From contig WOUR01000006.1 in NCBI GenBank assembly GCA_009772935.1, positions 1-64,000 on the forward strand: a stretch of 64,000 nucleotides of DNA, in the 5' to 3' direction. Origin of the DNA: Rhodospirillaceae bacterium (lineage in GTDB: Bacteria; Pseudomonadota; Alphaproteobacteria; Reyranellales; Reyranellaceae). The notes under the pieces were generated by a model, which was given only the letters and a program-made list of their open reading frames with translations, did not search any database and had not been told where the DNA came from. Position numbers and translations under genes: made by a program. Within the stretch, counting starts at the first letter, position 1, and the number at the start of each line of letters is the position of its first letter. This document shows positions 17,212-26,299 of the stretch, piece after piece.

Positions 17212-17340
17212 ATTCGCCTCGCCATTCAAAGGGGAGGCGTCGCGTCATACGCAACGGAGGGGTCATAGGCTTGCGACGCGTATGACTCCATCGCCCCGCA
17301 TGATGGGACACTTCCCCCTTTGAAGGGGGATATCGTTACC
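17212..17340. repeat. Cluster of intergenic inverted repeats
   Basis: Three small inverted repeats lie head to tail. CGCCTC/GAGGCG is at 17215-17220 and 17234-17239. GTCATACGC/GCGTATGAC is at 17244-17252 and 17278-17286. TCCCCCTTTGAAGGGGGA is at 17313-17330. They sit between the D-carbamoylase and a truncated SMR gene end. The last could terminate the upstream operon, although it lacks a T-run on the plus strand. The arrangement looks like a REP or small mobile palindromic element. Confidence 0.5.
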
Positions 17341-17352
17341 CTCCGTAGTGTC

Positions 17353-17451
17353 TTGCGCCGCTTCGGCGAACCGGCTGACCTGTCGCGCCTCGCCTCGATC
17401 GGTCTGATCGTGGCGGGCATCATCGGCCTGAAGCTCACCAGCGCAGGTTAG
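17353..17451 (+). pseudogene. C-terminal remnant of an SMR (SugE/Gdx-type) transporter gene
   Basis: Plus-strand codons read FGEPADLSRLASIGLIVAG and then IIGLKLTSAG, ending in TAG at 17449-17451. This closely matches the last transmembrane helix and end of SugE/EmrE-type small multidrug resistance proteins, where the block is LGE(S/P)A..RLASL.LIV.GI.GLKL. SMR proteins are about 105 residues, so roughly the first three quarters are missing. Upstream are palindromic repeats with no transmembrane coding in any frame. No start codon or ribosome binding site serves it. The stop overlaps the convergent SnoaL-like gene by a few bases. I read it as a decayed, 5'-truncated gene. Confidence 0.7.
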
Positions 17452-17918
17452 CGCTCGACCTCGCTCTTCGCGAAGTTGCCGTAGCTGCGGTCCGGCGTGC
17501 CGCGGAACAGCGACATGTGGGTGTGGGTGGCCACGAACGGGTCGCCCACCGCCATGCGTCCCAGCACGACCGTCGTGCGACCCGGCCGGTCGAAACGGTC
17601 GCCGTTCGGATAAAAGCCGTCTGACTGCCAGACGCCCATGCCGACGGCGGTCAGCCGGTCGGCCGAGACGATGGCCTCGATCTTCGAGAGGTCGTAGCGG
17701 AACTCGCGGATGGTGCCCCAGACGTTGCGCCACTGCTTCTGCTCGGCGAGGTCGCGGCCGATCATGAAGTCGGTGAAGGTACCGAAGGCGATCATGTCGT
17801 CGGCGAAGATCGGCCGCGCGCCTTCGTAGTCGACGGCACGGCAATGCCTCGACAGCGTGTCGAACCACTGGCGCACGGCGGCGAGGTCGTCGGAGGTGAC
17901 GGGGGTTCGAAGGTTCAT
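17448..17918 (-). CDS. SnoaL-like / NTF2-fold protein
   Basis: A 156-residue protein of the NTF2-like (SnoaL/DUF4440) fold. It has an N-terminal helix (VRQWFDTLSRHCRAVDYEGA), FADDMIAFGTFTDFMIGRD, and the curved-sheet segment VGDPFVATHTHMSLF near the end. No signal peptide. Such proteins are ketosteroid-isomerase-like enzymes or ligand-binding domains, and no catalytic role can be assigned. It begins 12 bases beyond the stop of the S49 protease on the same strand, so the two may be co-transcribed. Confidence 0.7.
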   Translation of the reverse strand: MNLRTPVTSDDLAAVRQWFDTLSRHCRAVDYEGARPIFADDMIAFGTFTDFMIGRDLAEQKQWRNVWGTIREFRYDLSKIEAIVSADRLTAVGMGVWQSDGFYPNGDRFDRPGRTTVVLGRMAVGDPFVATHTHMSLFRGTPDRSYGNFAKSEVER

Positions 17919-17930
17919 CGCAAGCCTCTC

Positions 17931-18770
17931 CTAGAGTCCGAAACGCTGCCAGAGTGCGCGCTCCTCGAGCGCGGCCAGGGTGGCGGGGCCGATCGTGTCG
18001 ATCCCGCCGCCGGTGCCGGTGTGCAGGCCGAAGCGCGACAACAGGCGCCGCCGCGGGCCGATGACGGGAAGGCGTACCTTCTCGCCGTAGCGTGCCTGCA
18101 GGGTGGCGCGCAGTTCTCCGAACCCGTCGACCAGGCCGAATTCGATGCCGCGCCGGGCGGTCCAGAACTCGCCGGTGAACAGCATGGACTCGTCGCCCTT
18201 CAGTAGCTTGCCGCGCCGCTGGCGGACCCAGTCCTTGAAGCCGTCGTGGATCTCCGCCTGCAGGCGCTTCAGGCGCACGACGTCGTCGGGTTGCTCGGGC
18301 CGGAAGGGATCGAGCATCGACTTGTTCTCGCCCGACGTATGGACGCGGCGTTCCACGCCGATGCGCGCGATCAGGTCCTGGAAGCCGAAGCCCGCGCTGA
18401 TGACCCCGATCGATCCCACGATCGAACTTGGATCGGCGATGATCTCGTCGGCGGCGCAGGCCAGCCAGTAGCCGCCCGAAGCGGCCACGTCCTCGACGAA
18501 GGCGATGACAGGCAGCCCTTTCTCGGCGGCATGCATCCTGATCCGCTGGGCGATCAGCGCGGATTGCACCGGCGAGCCGCCGGGCGAGTTGAGGGAGAGC
18601 GCGACGGCCTTGGCGCCCCGCGTCTCGAAGGCCCGCTTGAGCAGTGGCGCGACCGTTTCGATCGACAGGCCGCGGCTGCCCAGCAGGCCGCCGGACGCGA
18701 TGACGCCCGAAAGGCGAACGACGGGCACGACCGGCCCGCGGCGAAAACGATCCCTGATCCAATCCAGCAT
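17931..18770 (-). CDS. S49-family serine peptidase (SppA/SohB-like)
   Basis: A 279-residue short-form signal-peptide-peptidase-like protease. The Ser/Lys dyad is visible: Ser98 in VAASGGYW and Lys150 in GENKSML. The oxyanion loop is NSPGGSPVQS at 61-70 and SIVGSIGV follows near 116. It has one protease domain, like SohB or archaeal SppA, and no strong N-terminal membrane anchor. ATG 18770 (MLDWIRDRF) was chosen; the longer frame overlaps the methyltransferase gene and looks non-coding. It probably degrades membrane-released peptides. Confidence 0.82.
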   Translation of the reverse strand: MLDWIRDRFRRGPVVPVVRLSGVIASGGLLGSRGLSIETVAPLLKRAFETRGAKAVALSLNSPGGSPVQSALIAQRIRMHAAEKGLPVIAFVEDVAASGGYWLACAADEIIADPSSIVGSIGVISAGFGFQDLIARIGVERRVHTSGENKSMLDPFRPEQPDDVVRLKRLQAEIHDGFKDWVRQRRGKLLKGDESMLFTGEFWTARRGIEFGLVDGFGELRATLQARYGEKVRLPVIGPRRRLLSRFGLHTGTGGGIDTIGPATLAALEERALWQRFGL

Positions 18771-18795
18771 GCCGGGCACTGTCGCGGCGCCGCTT

Positions 18796-19530
18796 CTAGA
18801 AGGCAAGCGGCTGGCCATGACGCAGGATCGCCTCGGCGTCGTCGGTGTAGCCGCCCTCGGGCCGATGCAGGACCAGCGGCGGGGCGTCGTGTCGGCGCAA
18901 GCCAGCCGCACGGCGCGCGCGGACGAGCACGCGCGCGGCCGGCGGCAGTCGCTTCAAGGCCACGTCGCCCCAGCCGAGACCGGCCAGCCTGTCGACGATC
19001 TCGTCGAGGCGATCGCTGCGATGGATCATGAGCAGGGTCCCTGCGGGTTTCAGCGCTTCCGTCGCCACGGTCAGCCACCGTGCAAGATTTGCGCTCGATT
19101 CGACCGTGGCGAGCGCTTTGCTGGGGTCGGGCGACGGATCGGCAACGGCCGCCGACAGGTATGGCGGATTGGTCGCGACATGGTCGACAGGACCGAGTTC
19201 CGGCGGCAGCGGATGCGCCAGATCGTGAACCACCGTGCGAACACGATCCGCCGCATGGTTCAGCGCGGCATTGCGTTCCGCCAATGCAGCCAGCTCCGGT
19301 TGCAACTCGATGCCGGTGACGCGGCAGCCCGGCACGCGGGCGGCGAGGCAGAGCCCCACGGCGCCGACACCCGCGCCGAGATCGAGCACGCTCTCCCCCG
19401 GTTTCGCTTCGACCGCGGCGGCCAACAATACCGCGTCCACCGCGATTCGATATCCGCGTCGAGGCTGCAAGAGCTTCACCCTTCCGCCCATCACGGTGTT
19501 TTCGGTCGGCGTGGAATTCATGCTACTCAT
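18796..19530 (-). CDS. Class I SAM-dependent methyltransferase, TrmN6-like
   Basis: A 244-residue Rossmann methyltransferase. The SAM motif LDLGAGVG is at 49-56 and the amino-methylating motif NPPY at 121-124. This is the pattern of N6-adenine or N5-glutamine methyltransferases. Length and layout match tRNA1(Val) A37 N6-methyltransferase (TrmN6/YfiC-like), but RNA or protein substrate cannot be separated by motif alone. ATG 19530 or 19521 are both possible starts, neither with a strong ribosome binding site. It is divergent from the polyprenyl synthase gene, leaving a 54-base shared promoter gap, and lies 25 bases upstream of the S49 protease gene. Confidence 0.78.
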   Translation of the reverse strand: MSSMNSTPTENTVMGGRVKLLQPRRGYRIAVDAVLLAAAVEAKPGESVLDLGAGVGAVGLCLAARVPGCRVTGIELQPELAALAERNAALNHAADRVRTVVHDLAHPLPPELGPVDHVATNPPYLSAAVADPSPDPSKALATVESSANLARWLTVATEALKPAGTLLMIHRSDRLDEIVDRLAGLGWGDVALKRLPPAARVLVRARRAAGLRRHDAPPLVLHRPEGGYTDDAEAILRHGQPLAF

Positions 19531-19584
19531 CTCGAACGAACTCGTTTCGCAACAACAGGCTTCACCGGAGAGTTGGCCTCCCTC

Positions 19585-20604
19585 ATGGCAACCGTCGTCT
19601 CTCTCGGAGGCAAGCGCAAGTCGCCGAGCCTCGAACCGCTCCTGACGCTCTGCGCCGATGACATGGGGCGGGTCGATCGCGAGATCGTGGTGCGCATGCG
19701 CTCGCCGGTCGCGCTGATTCCGGAACTCGCCAATCATCTGGTCGGCGCCGGCGGCAAGCGCATGCGTCCGCTGCTCACGGTCGCGGCGGCGCGGCTGTGC
19801 GGCTACAACGAGGGCAGCGATCGCCACATCAAGCTCGCGACCTGCGTCGAGTTCATCCACTCCGCCACCCTGCTGCATGACGATGTCGTCGACGTGAGCG
19901 CCCTGCGCCGCGGCAAGCCGACCGCCAACACCGTGTATGGCGACAAGGCCTCGGTGCTGGTCGGCGATTTCCTGTTCACGCGCGCGTTCGAGTTGATGGT
20001 GGAGGTCGGTTCGCTCGACATCCTGGGCGTATTGTCGAATGCCTCCTCGACGATCGCCGAGGGCGAGGTGCTGCAGCTGGTGAGCCAGCGCGACATCAGC
20101 ACGCCCGAGGCGACCTATCTCGAGATCATCAAGGCGAAGACCGCCAAGCTGTTCGCTGCGGCCTCCGAGGTCGGTGCGATGGTGGCCGGCCGCAACGGTC
20201 CCGAGCGCGTGGCGCTGCAGAGCTTCGGGATGAATCTCGGCATCGCCTTCCAGCTCGTCGACGATGCCCTCGACTATTCAGGTCGCGAAGCCAAGCTCGG
20301 CAAATCGGTCGGCGACGATTTCCGCGAGGGCAAGATCACCCTGCCGGTCATTCTCGCCTTCCTGCGTGGCGGTGCCGTCGACCGCGAATTCTGGAAGCGC
20401 ACGATCGAGAAGCTCGACCAGCGTCCCGAAGATCTCGAACAGGCGCAGAGCCTGATCGAGCGGCACGGCGCCTTGTCCGACACGCTGGAGCGCGCACGCC
20501 ACTATGGCGCCATGGCGCGCGACGCGCTGGGCCTGTTCCCGAGCACGCCCCTCAAGTCGGCTCTGCTCGAGGCGGTCGATTTCGCCATCGACCGCGCTCA
20601 TTAG
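19585..20604 (+). CDS. ispB: Long-chain polyprenyl (octa-/decaprenyl) diphosphate synthase
   Basis: A 339-residue trans-prenyltransferase that extends farnesyl diphosphate with isopentenyl units for the ubiquinone side chain. The first aspartate-rich motif is LLHDDVVD (Asp99-Asp103), the second [10 protein letters not shown] near 220. Also present are [11 protein letters not shown] for IPP binding and [11 protein letters not shown]. The residue types before the first motif ([10 protein letters not shown]) favour a long product. Whether it makes C40 or C50 cannot be told; alphaproteobacteria usually make Q-10. ATG 19585 lies 54 bases from the divergent methyltransferase. The open frame upstream of the ATG is antisense to that gene and rejected. 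Confidence 0.88.
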   Translation: MATVVSLGGKRKSPSLEPLLTLCADDMGRVDREIVVRMRSPVALIPELANHLVGAGGKRMRPLLTVAAARLCGYNEGSDRHIKLATCVEFIHSATLLHDDVVDVSALRRGKPTANTVYGDKASVLVGDFLFTRAFELMVEVGSLDILGVLSNASSTIAEGEVLQLVSQRDISTPEATYLEIIKAKTAKLFAAASEVGAMVAGRNGPERVALQSFGMNLGIAFQLVDDALDYSGREAKLGKSVGDDFREGKITLPVILAFLRGGAVDREFWKRTIEKLDQRPEDLEQAQSLIERHGALSDTLERARHYGAMARDALGLFPSTPLKSALLEAVDFAIDRAH

Positions 20605-20617
20605 GCTTCGTCACGCC

Positions 20618-22102
20618 GTGGCTGCCCAGCACGTACTCGCCATCGACCAGGGCACGACCAGCACCCGTGCCATCGTCTTCGACGCCGCCGGCCGCCCCGT
20701 CGCGTCGGCCCAGAAGGAACTGCCGCAGGTCTTTCCCCAGCCCGGCTGGGTCGAGCACGATCCCGAGGAAATCTGGTCCGCGACGGTCGAGGTCTGCCGT
20801 GGCGCGCTCGCCAAGGCGAAGCTCGACGCCGCGGCACTGGTGGGCATCGGCATCACCAACCAGCGCGAAACCACGGTCGTGTGGGATCGCGCCACCGGCA
20901 AGCCGATCCACAACGCCATCGTCTGGCAGGACCGGCGAACCGCCGACCGCTGCGCCCAGCTGAAGAAGGACGGGCACGAGAAGCTCTTCACCGACCGCAC
21001 CGGGCTGCTGCTCGATCCGTATTTCTCGGGCACCAAGATCGCGTGGATCCTCGACAACGTGGCGGGCGCCCGCGCTGCGGCCGGGAGGGGCGCGCTCGCG
21101 GCCGGCACGATCGAATGCTTCCTCCTGTGGCGCCTGACCGGCGGCAGGGTGCATGCGAGCGATGCCACCAATGCCAGCCGCTCGCTGCTGCTCGACATCC
21201 GCACGGGCACCTGGGACGCCGAGCTGATGAAGATCCTGGGCGTGCCGGCATCGCTGCTGCCCAAGGTCGTCGACTGCTCCGGCGAGCTGGGCATAGCCGA
21301 CGCGGAGATCCTCGGCGCGCCGGTCCCGATCCTCGGCATGGCCGGCGACCAGCAGGCGGCCACTGTCGGCCAGGCCTGTATCAAGCCCGGCATGGTGAAG
21401 GCGACCTACGGCACGGGATGCTTCGCGCTGCTCAATACCGGCAGCATCGCCGTGCATTCGCGCCATCGCCTTCTCACCACCATCGCCTACCAGCTCGACG
21501 GGCGACGCACCTATGCGCTGGAGGGCAGCATCTTCATCGCCGGTGCCGCCGTGCAATGGCTGCGCGACGGGTTGAAGCTCATCGAGAAATCCGCCGACGT
21601 GGAAAAGGTCGCCGCCGGTGCCAGGGACGGCCACGGCGTCTACATGGTGCCGGCCTTTGTGGGGCTGGGAGCGCCGCACTGGGATCCCGAGGCGCGCGCC
21701 GCCATTCTCGGCCTTACCCGAGATTCTGGGCCCGGCGAGATCGCTGCCGCGACCCTCGATTCGGTCTGCTACCAGACGCGCGACCTCCTGGAGGCGATGC
21801 GGGCGGACGGCGCCCAGATCGACGAGCTCCGCGTCGATGGCGGGATGGTCGTGAACGATCCGCTGATGCAGCGCCTGGCCGACACGGCGGGCACGCCGGT
21901 CGAGCGGCCGGAGGTGACCGAGACGACCGCGCTGGGCGCCGCTTTCCTTGCGGGCCTGAAGGCGGGCCTGTGGCCGTCGCTGGAGGCCCTGTCGAAGACC
22001 TGGGTGCTCGACCGGGCCTTCCTGCCGGCGGAGGGTGCCGCCTCGCGCGACCGTCGCTACGCCGGCTGGAAGGATGCGGTCCGCCGGGTGCGCAGTTCCT
22101 GA
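20618..22102 (+). CDS. glpK: Glycerol kinase
   Basis: A 494-residue FGGY-family kinase, close to the usual 495-502. It phosphorylates glycerol to glycerol-3-phosphate with [19 protein letters not shown] near the N-terminus is the phosphate-1 motif. [10 protein letters not shown] and WQDRRTAD give the glycerol-binding Arg-Glu and Trp region, and [13 protein letters not shown] holds the catalytic Asp. YGTGCFAL and [14 protein letters not shown] mark the C-terminal ATP domain. The start is GTG 20618, 14 bases after the ispB stop; extending upstream would overlap ispB. No glycerol facilitator or GlpD is next to it. Confidence 0.93.
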   Translation: MAAQHVLAIDQGTTSTRAIVFDAAGRPVASAQKELPQVFPQPGWVEHDPEEIWSATVEVCRGALAKAKLDAAALVGIGITNQRETTVVWDRATGKPIHNAIVWQDRRTADRCAQLKKDGHEKLFTDRTGLLLDPYFSGTKIAWILDNVAGARAAAGRGALAAGTIECFLLWRLTGGRVHASDATNASRSLLLDIRTGTWDAELMKILGVPASLLPKVVDCSGELGIADAEILGAPVPILGMAGDQQAATVGQACIKPGMVKATYGTGCFALLNTGSIAVHSRHRLLTTIAYQLDGRRTYALEGSIFIAGAAVQWLRDGLKLIEKSADVEKVAAGARDGHGVYMVPAFVGLGAPHWDPEARAAILGLTRDSGPGEIAAATLDSVCYQTRDLLEAMRADGAQIDELRVDGGMVVNDPLMQRLADTAGTPVERPEVTETTALGAAFLAGLKAGLWPSLEALSKTWVLDRAFLPAEGAASRDRRYAGWKDAVRRVRSS

Positions 22103-22140
22103 TTGCTGGCGAGGGGCGCGGCCATTAGGTTGCGCCCGCC

Positions 22141-22893
22141 ATGAAAAGCCGCGCCAATCCCGTCTACTGCAGCATCGACACGACCGATCTTGCCCACGCC
22201 ACCAAGCTGATCCAGAGCGTCGCCGGAGGGCCGAACCCGGCTGTCGGCGGCATCAAGCTCGGGCTGGAGTTCTTCCTCGCCCATGGCGCCCCGGGCGTGC
22301 GCTATGCCTTTCCGACGCCGGTGCGCGCGACCGGCGTGGGCTTCTTCCTCGACCTCAAGCTGCACGACATTCCCAACACGGTGGCTGGTGGCATCCGCGC
22401 GGTGGTCGAGCTGGCGCCCACCTTCATCACGATCCATGCGAGCGGTGGCCGCGAGATGATGAAGGCGGCGGTCGAAGAGGCCGGTTCGCAGGCGGCGAAG
22501 CAGAACGTCGCGCGGCCGAAGCTGCTCGGCGTCACCGTGCTCACGTCGCTCGACCGCGCCGATCTCGAAGCGACCGGCGTCGATGCCGATCCGTCTGATC
22601 AGGTGCTGAGGCTCGCCGCGCTGGCACATGAAAGCGGCCTCGACGGCGTGATCTGCTCGCCGCTCGAGATCGAAGCGCTGCGCCGGCAGTGCGGGCCGGA
22701 CTTCGTTCTCATGGTTCCCGGCATTCGCCCCGTAGGCAGCGCCGCCAACGACCAGAAGCGCGCGATGACGCCGCGCCAGGCGGTCGATCTCGGCGCCACC
22801 AACCTGGTCGTCGGCCGGCCGATCTATCAGGCCCAGGACCCGCGCGCCGCCGCCGAGGCGATCGCGCGCGAGGCCGGTGTCAACGACCTATGA
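22141..22893 (+). CDS. pyrF: Orotidine 5'-phosphate decarboxylase
   Basis: A 250-residue TIM-barrel enzyme making UMP from OMP, the last step of pyrimidine synthesis. The catalytic Asp-x-Lys-xx-Asp set is D71, K73 and D76 in DLKLHDIPNT. PGIRPVGSAANDQ is the phosphate-binding and lid region, and VVGRPIYQA near the end contacts the phosphate. ATG 22141 begins 38 bases after glpK. Its stop overlaps the trpF start as ATGA (22890-22893), indicating translational coupling. Confidence 0.95.
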   Translation: MKSRANPVYCSIDTTDLAHATKLIQSVAGGPNPAVGGIKLGLEFFLAHGAPGVRYAFPTPVRATGVGFFLDLKLHDIPNTVAGGIRAVVELAPTFITIHASGGREMMKAAVEEAGSQAAKQNVARPKLLGVTVLTSLDRADLEATGVDADPSDQVLRLAALAHESGLDGVICSPLEIEALRRQCGPDFVLMVPGIRPVGSAANDQKRAMTPRQAVDLGATNLVVGRPIYQAQDPRAAAEAIAREAGVNDL

Positions 22894-23528
22894 CCGTCGA
22901 GGCGAAGATCTGCGGACTGTCGACGGCGGACACGGTCGATGCGGCGGTCGAGGCCGGCGCCGGCTTCGTGGGCTTCGTTACCTTTCCGCGCTCGCCGCGC
23001 CATATCGAGTCGCTCGATCTCCTGAAGGCGTTGGGCGCGCGTGTGCCGCGCGCTGTGATTCGCGTCGGCCTGTTCGTCGATGCCGACGACGCGCTGATCG
23101 AGGCACGTCTCGCGACCGGCGCGATCGACATGCTGCAGCTTCATGGCGCCGAGACCGCCGAGCGCGTGGCCGCGCTGAAGGCACGCACCGGGAAACCTGT
23201 GATCAAGGCCATCAAGGTTGCCGGGCCTGAGGACGTCGAGCGCGGCATCGAGGTCTATGCTGGCGTCGCCGACCGGCTGATGTTCGATGCCGCCGACGGC
23301 ACCCTGCCGGGTGGCAATGCCAAGGCCTTCGACTGGACTGTCCTGTCGGGCCGTACGGTGCCGCGTCCGTGGTTCCTCGCCGGCGGCCTCAATCCCGGAA
23401 ATGTCGCCGAAGCGGTCCGCGTCACCGGCGCGCGCGCCGTCGACGTGTCTTCTGGTGTAGAAGCGACACGCGGTGTGAAATCCACTGAATTGATCCGCGC
23501 CTTTCTGGGCGCCGTAAGAGTGCTTTGA
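22890..23528 (+). CDS. trpF: Phosphoribosylanthranilate isomerase
   Basis: A 212-residue TIM-barrel enzyme for the third step of tryptophan synthesis. AKICGLSTADTV near the N-terminus carries the catalytic Cys (C8). FVGFVTFPRSPRHI is the family signature. The second catalytic Asp lies in LMFDAADGTLPGG, and FLAGGLNPGNV with VDVSSGVEATRGVKS forms the phosphate site. The start overlaps the pyrF stop by four bases. A RidA-family gene follows after 10 bases and then trpB and trpA, so this is a trp operon with one insertion. Confidence 0.95.
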   Translation: MTVEAKICGLSTADTVDAAVEAGAGFVGFVTFPRSPRHIESLDLLKALGARVPRAVIRVGLFVDADDALIEARLATGAIDMLQLHGAETAERVAALKARTGKPVIKAIKVAGPEDVERGIEVYAGVADRLMFDAADGTLPGGNAKAFDWTVLSGRTVPRPWFLAGGLNPGNVAEAVRVTGARAVDVSSGVEATRGVKSTELIRAFLGAVRVL

Positions 23529-23538
23529 GGAGCAAGGT

Positions 23539-24114
23539 ATGAAAGTCGAGGAGCGGCTGAAGGAACTCGGCATCGAGCTTCCCGAGGCGACGACGCCGAT
23601 GGGCAGCTATGTGAATGCCGTGCGTACCGGCAATCTGCTCTTCATGGCGGGCAAGGGCCCCGGCCTGCCGGGCAAGCCGCTGCCGGTGGGCAAGGTGGGA
23701 CGCGATTTCTCGCTCGAGCAGGCCAATCGCCTGGCGCGCGACACGGGTCTCAGCATTCTTGGAGCCCTCAAGGCCGAGCTGGGCGATCTCGACCGGGTGA
23801 AGCGCATCGTCAAGGTACTGGGCATGGTCAACGCCACGTCGGAATACGGCAGCCATCCTGAAGTGATCAACGGCTGCTCGGACCTGTTCGTCGAGGTGTT
23901 CGGGGAGAAGGGCCGGCATGCCCGCTCGGCCGTCGGCATGGGGTCCCTGCCGCGGGGCATCCCGGTCGAGATCGAGGTGATCGTCGAGCTCGAGGACGAC
24001 GCACCGCCGCCGAGTGTCGCCGCCGCCAAGCCCGCCGCCAAGCGCAGGACTGCCCCGGCTCCGAAGGCAAAGGCGGCCCCCAAGGCCAAGGCGGCCAAGA
24101 AGAAGAGAATCTAG
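23539..24114 (+). CDS. RidA-family protein with Lys/Ala/Pro-rich basic tail
   Basis: A 191-residue protein. Residues 1-152 are a RidA/YjgF/L-PSP domain, and the substrate-binding arginine is retained (Arg129 in [20 protein letters not shown]). Canonical RidA hydrolyses 2-aminoacrylate and other enamines released by PLP enzymes. Residues 153-191 are a Lys/Ala/Pro-rich histone-H1-like tail ending AAKKKRI, predicted disordered and strongly basic. It lies between trpF (10 bases upstream) and trpB (58 bases downstream). TrpB forms an enzyme-bound aminoacrylate, so a clean-up role for the pathway is plausible (inference). The tail may bind nucleic acid or another acidic partner. Confidence 0.85.
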   Translation: MKVEERLKELGIELPEATTPMGSYVNAVRTGNLLFMAGKGPGLPGKPLPVGKVGRDFSLEQANRLARDTGLSILGALKAELGDLDRVKRIVKVLGMVNATSEYGSHPEVINGCSDLFVEVFGEKGRHARSAVGMGSLPRGIPVEIEVIVELEDDAPPPSVAAAKPAAKRRTAPAPKAKAAPKAKAAKKKRI

Positions 24115-24172
24115 GGTTTTTGACCGAGCGGTGCCGGGACTGCTAAGCCGGCCCGTCGCGATAGGAAAAGCA

Positions 24173-25387
24173 ATGCCCAGCGCACCCAACAGTTTCCGCA
24201 CCGGCCCCGACGAGCGTGGGCATTTCGGCATTTTCGGCGGCCGCTACGTCGCCGAGACGCTGATGCCGCTGATCCTCGATCTGGAGAAGGCCTACAACGA
24301 GGCCAAGGCCGATCCGCAGTTCCAGGGTGAGCTCAAGTATCTGCTGTCCCAGTATGCCGGGCGGCCGAGCCCGCTCTACTACGCCAAGCGTCTCACGGAG
24401 AAGCTGGGCGGCGCGAAGATCTATCTGAAGCGCGACGAGCTCAACCACACCGGCAGCCACAAGATCAACAACGTGCTGGGCCAGGTGCTGCTCGCCAAGC
24501 GCATGGGCAAGACGCGGGTGATCGCCGAGACCGGTGCGGGCCAGCATGGCGTCGCCACCGCGACCGCCTGCGCTCTGTTCGACATCCCCTGCGTGGTCTT
24601 CATGGGCTCGGTCGACGTCGAGCGCCAGGCGCCGAACGTGGCGCGCATGAAGATGCTGGGCGCCGAGGTGCGGCCGGTGACCGCCGGCGCCTCGACGCTC
24701 AAGGATGCGATGAACGACGCGCTGCGCGACTGGGTCGCGACCTGCGAGAACACCTTCTATTGCATCGGCACGGTGGCGGGCCCGCATCCCTATCCGGCGA
24801 TGGTGCGCGACTTCCAGTGCGTGATCGGCGAGGAGGTTCGCAAGCAGATCATGGAGGCCGAGGGCCGCCTGCCCGATACGCTGGTCGCCTGCATCGGCGG
24901 AGGTTCGAACGCGATGGGCCTGTTCCATCCCTTCCTCGACGATCCGGGCGTGCGCATCGTCGGCGTCGAGGCGGCGGGCCGCGGACTGGATACCGAGGAG
25001 CATGCCGCCTCGCTGACCGGTGGACGGCCCGGCGTGCTTCACGGCAATCGCACCTACCTTCTGCAGGATGGTGACGGCCAGATCACCGAGGCGCATTCGA
25101 TCTCGGCCGGTCTCGACTATCCCGGCATCGGTCCCGAGCATTCGTGGCTCAAGGAGATGGGCCGGGTCGAATATGTCTCGGCGACCGATGATGAGGCGGT
25201 CGAGGCGTTCCAGCTCCTGTGCAAGCTCGAGGGGATCATTCCCGCGCTCGAATCCTCGCATGGCCTCGCGCATGTGATGCGGCTCGCGCCGACGCTGCCC
25301 AAGGACAATCTGCTGGTGCTGAACCTGTCCGGCCGCGGTGACAAGGACGTCCCGCAGATGGCCGAGCGCCTCGGGATGAAGATCTGA
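24173..25387 (+). CDS. trpB: Tryptophan synthase beta chain
   Basis: A 404-residue PLP enzyme condensing indole and serine to tryptophan. The PLP lysine is K97 in [23 protein letters not shown] holds the catalytic Glu, and [10 protein letters not shown] is the phosphate-binding loop. ATG 24173 is preceded by AGGAAA. The open frame reaches further upstream into the ridA tail but adds only low-complexity residues. The stop is two bases from the trpA start, so the alpha and beta chains will be made together. This is the standard TrpB1 type by length and motif. Confidence 0.96.
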   Translation: MPSAPNSFRTGPDERGHFGIFGGRYVAETLMPLILDLEKAYNEAKADPQFQGELKYLLSQYAGRPSPLYYAKRLTEKLGGAKIYLKRDELNHTGSHKINNVLGQVLLAKRMGKTRVIAETGAGQHGVATATACALFDIPCVVFMGSVDVERQAPNVARMKMLGAEVRPVTAGASTLKDAMNDALRDWVATCENTFYCIGTVAGPHPYPAMVRDFQCVIGEEVRKQIMEAEGRLPDTLVACIGGGSNAMGLFHPFLDDPGVRIVGVEAAGRGLDTEEHAASLTGGRPGVLHGNRTYLLQDGDGQITEAHSISAGLDYPGIGPEHSWLKEMGRVEYVSATDDEAVEAFQLLCKLEGIIPALESSHGLAHVMRLAPTLPKDNLLVLNLSGRGDKDVPQMAERLGMKI

Positions 25388-25389
25388 CC

Positions 25390-26223
25390 ATGAGCCGTAT
25401 CCAGAAGCGCTTCGCCCAGCTCAAGGCCGACAAGCGGGCCGGACTCGTCACCTACATCACCGCCGGCGATCCCGACACCGACATCAGCTACCAGATCCTG
25501 AAGGGACTGCCGGCCGCCGGTGCCGACCTGATCGAGCTCGGCATGCCGTTCACGGATCCGATGGCCGACGGTCCATCGATCCAACTGGCCGGCCAGCGCG
25601 CGCTGAAGGCCGGCATGACCGTCGACAAGACCTTCGACATGGTCCGCCGCTTCCGGAAGGAGACCGGCGACAACGGCACGCCGATCCTGCTGATGGGCTA
25701 CTTCAACCTGATCTACCAGCGCGGGCCCGAGCGGTTCTGCAAGGAAGCCGCCGCGGCCGGCGTCGACGGCTTCATCCTGGTCGACCTGCCGCCCGAGGAG
25801 GCCGACGAACTGAAGCCCTTCGCTACGGCGAGCGGCCTCGACACGGTGCTCCTGACGGCGCCGACCACCGACGACGTGCGCCTGCCGGCGGTGCTCAAAT
25901 ACGCCTCGGGCTTCGTCTATTTCGTCTCGGTGCTGGGCATCACCGGCACAAAGTCGGCGACCGAGGATGCGGTGCGCACCCATGTCGAGCGCATCAAGCG
26001 CCACACCACCTTGCCGGTGGGCGTGGGCTTCGGCATCCGCACTCCCGAGCAGGCGGCGGCCGTGGCGCGCCATGCCGACGCCGCCGTCGTCGGCACCGCC
26101 ATCATCGACCACGTGAAGGCAGGCCTCGACGACAAGGGCAAGGCCAAGCCCGAACTGGTGCCGGGCGTCTTCGCCTACATCAAGGCCCTGGCCGACGGTG
26201 TGAGGGGCGTGCGGAAGGCTTAG
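25390..26223 (+). CDS. trpA: Tryptophan synthase alpha chain
   Basis: A 277-residue TIM-barrel lyase that releases indole from indole-3-glycerol phosphate for TrpB. Catalytic Glu49 ([11 protein letters not shown]) and Asp60 (PMADGPSIQ) are present, with the phosphate-binding [11 protein letters not shown] region. It begins two bases after trpB. A REP-like palindrome follows in the convergent gap and may end the trp transcript. Confidence 0.96.
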   Translation: MSRIQKRFAQLKADKRAGLVTYITAGDPDTDISYQILKGLPAAGADLIELGMPFTDPMADGPSIQLAGQRALKAGMTVDKTFDMVRRFRKETGDNGTPILLMGYFNLIYQRGPERFCKEAAAAGVDGFILVDLPPEEADELKPFATASGLDTVLLTAPTTDDVRLPAVLKYASGFVYFVSVLGITGTKSATEDAVRTHVERIKRHTTLPVGVGFGIRTPEQAAAVARHADAAVVGTAIIDHVKAGLDDKGKAKPELVPGVFAYIKALADGVRGVRKA

Positions 26224-26230
26224 CTTTCTT

Positions 26231-26258
26231 CGGAGCGCGCCACTGGAGTGACACGCTC
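26231..26258. repeat. REP-like palindrome between trpA and the MBL gene
   Basis: Thirteen-base arms GGAGCGCGCCACT and AGTGACACGCTCC are separated by GG, with two mismatches. The same core is seen near 7146. It lies between convergent genes and could be a bidirectional terminator or a dispersed REP element. Confidence 0.5.
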
Positions 26259-26299
26259 CAACGATGTTCACGCCCGTCGAACCTCAAATCACTCCCGCT

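Noticed and set aside
24115..24172. Trp attenuator or leader peptide before trpB
   Set aside because: The gap is 58 bases with no Trp-rich short frame and no competing hairpins.
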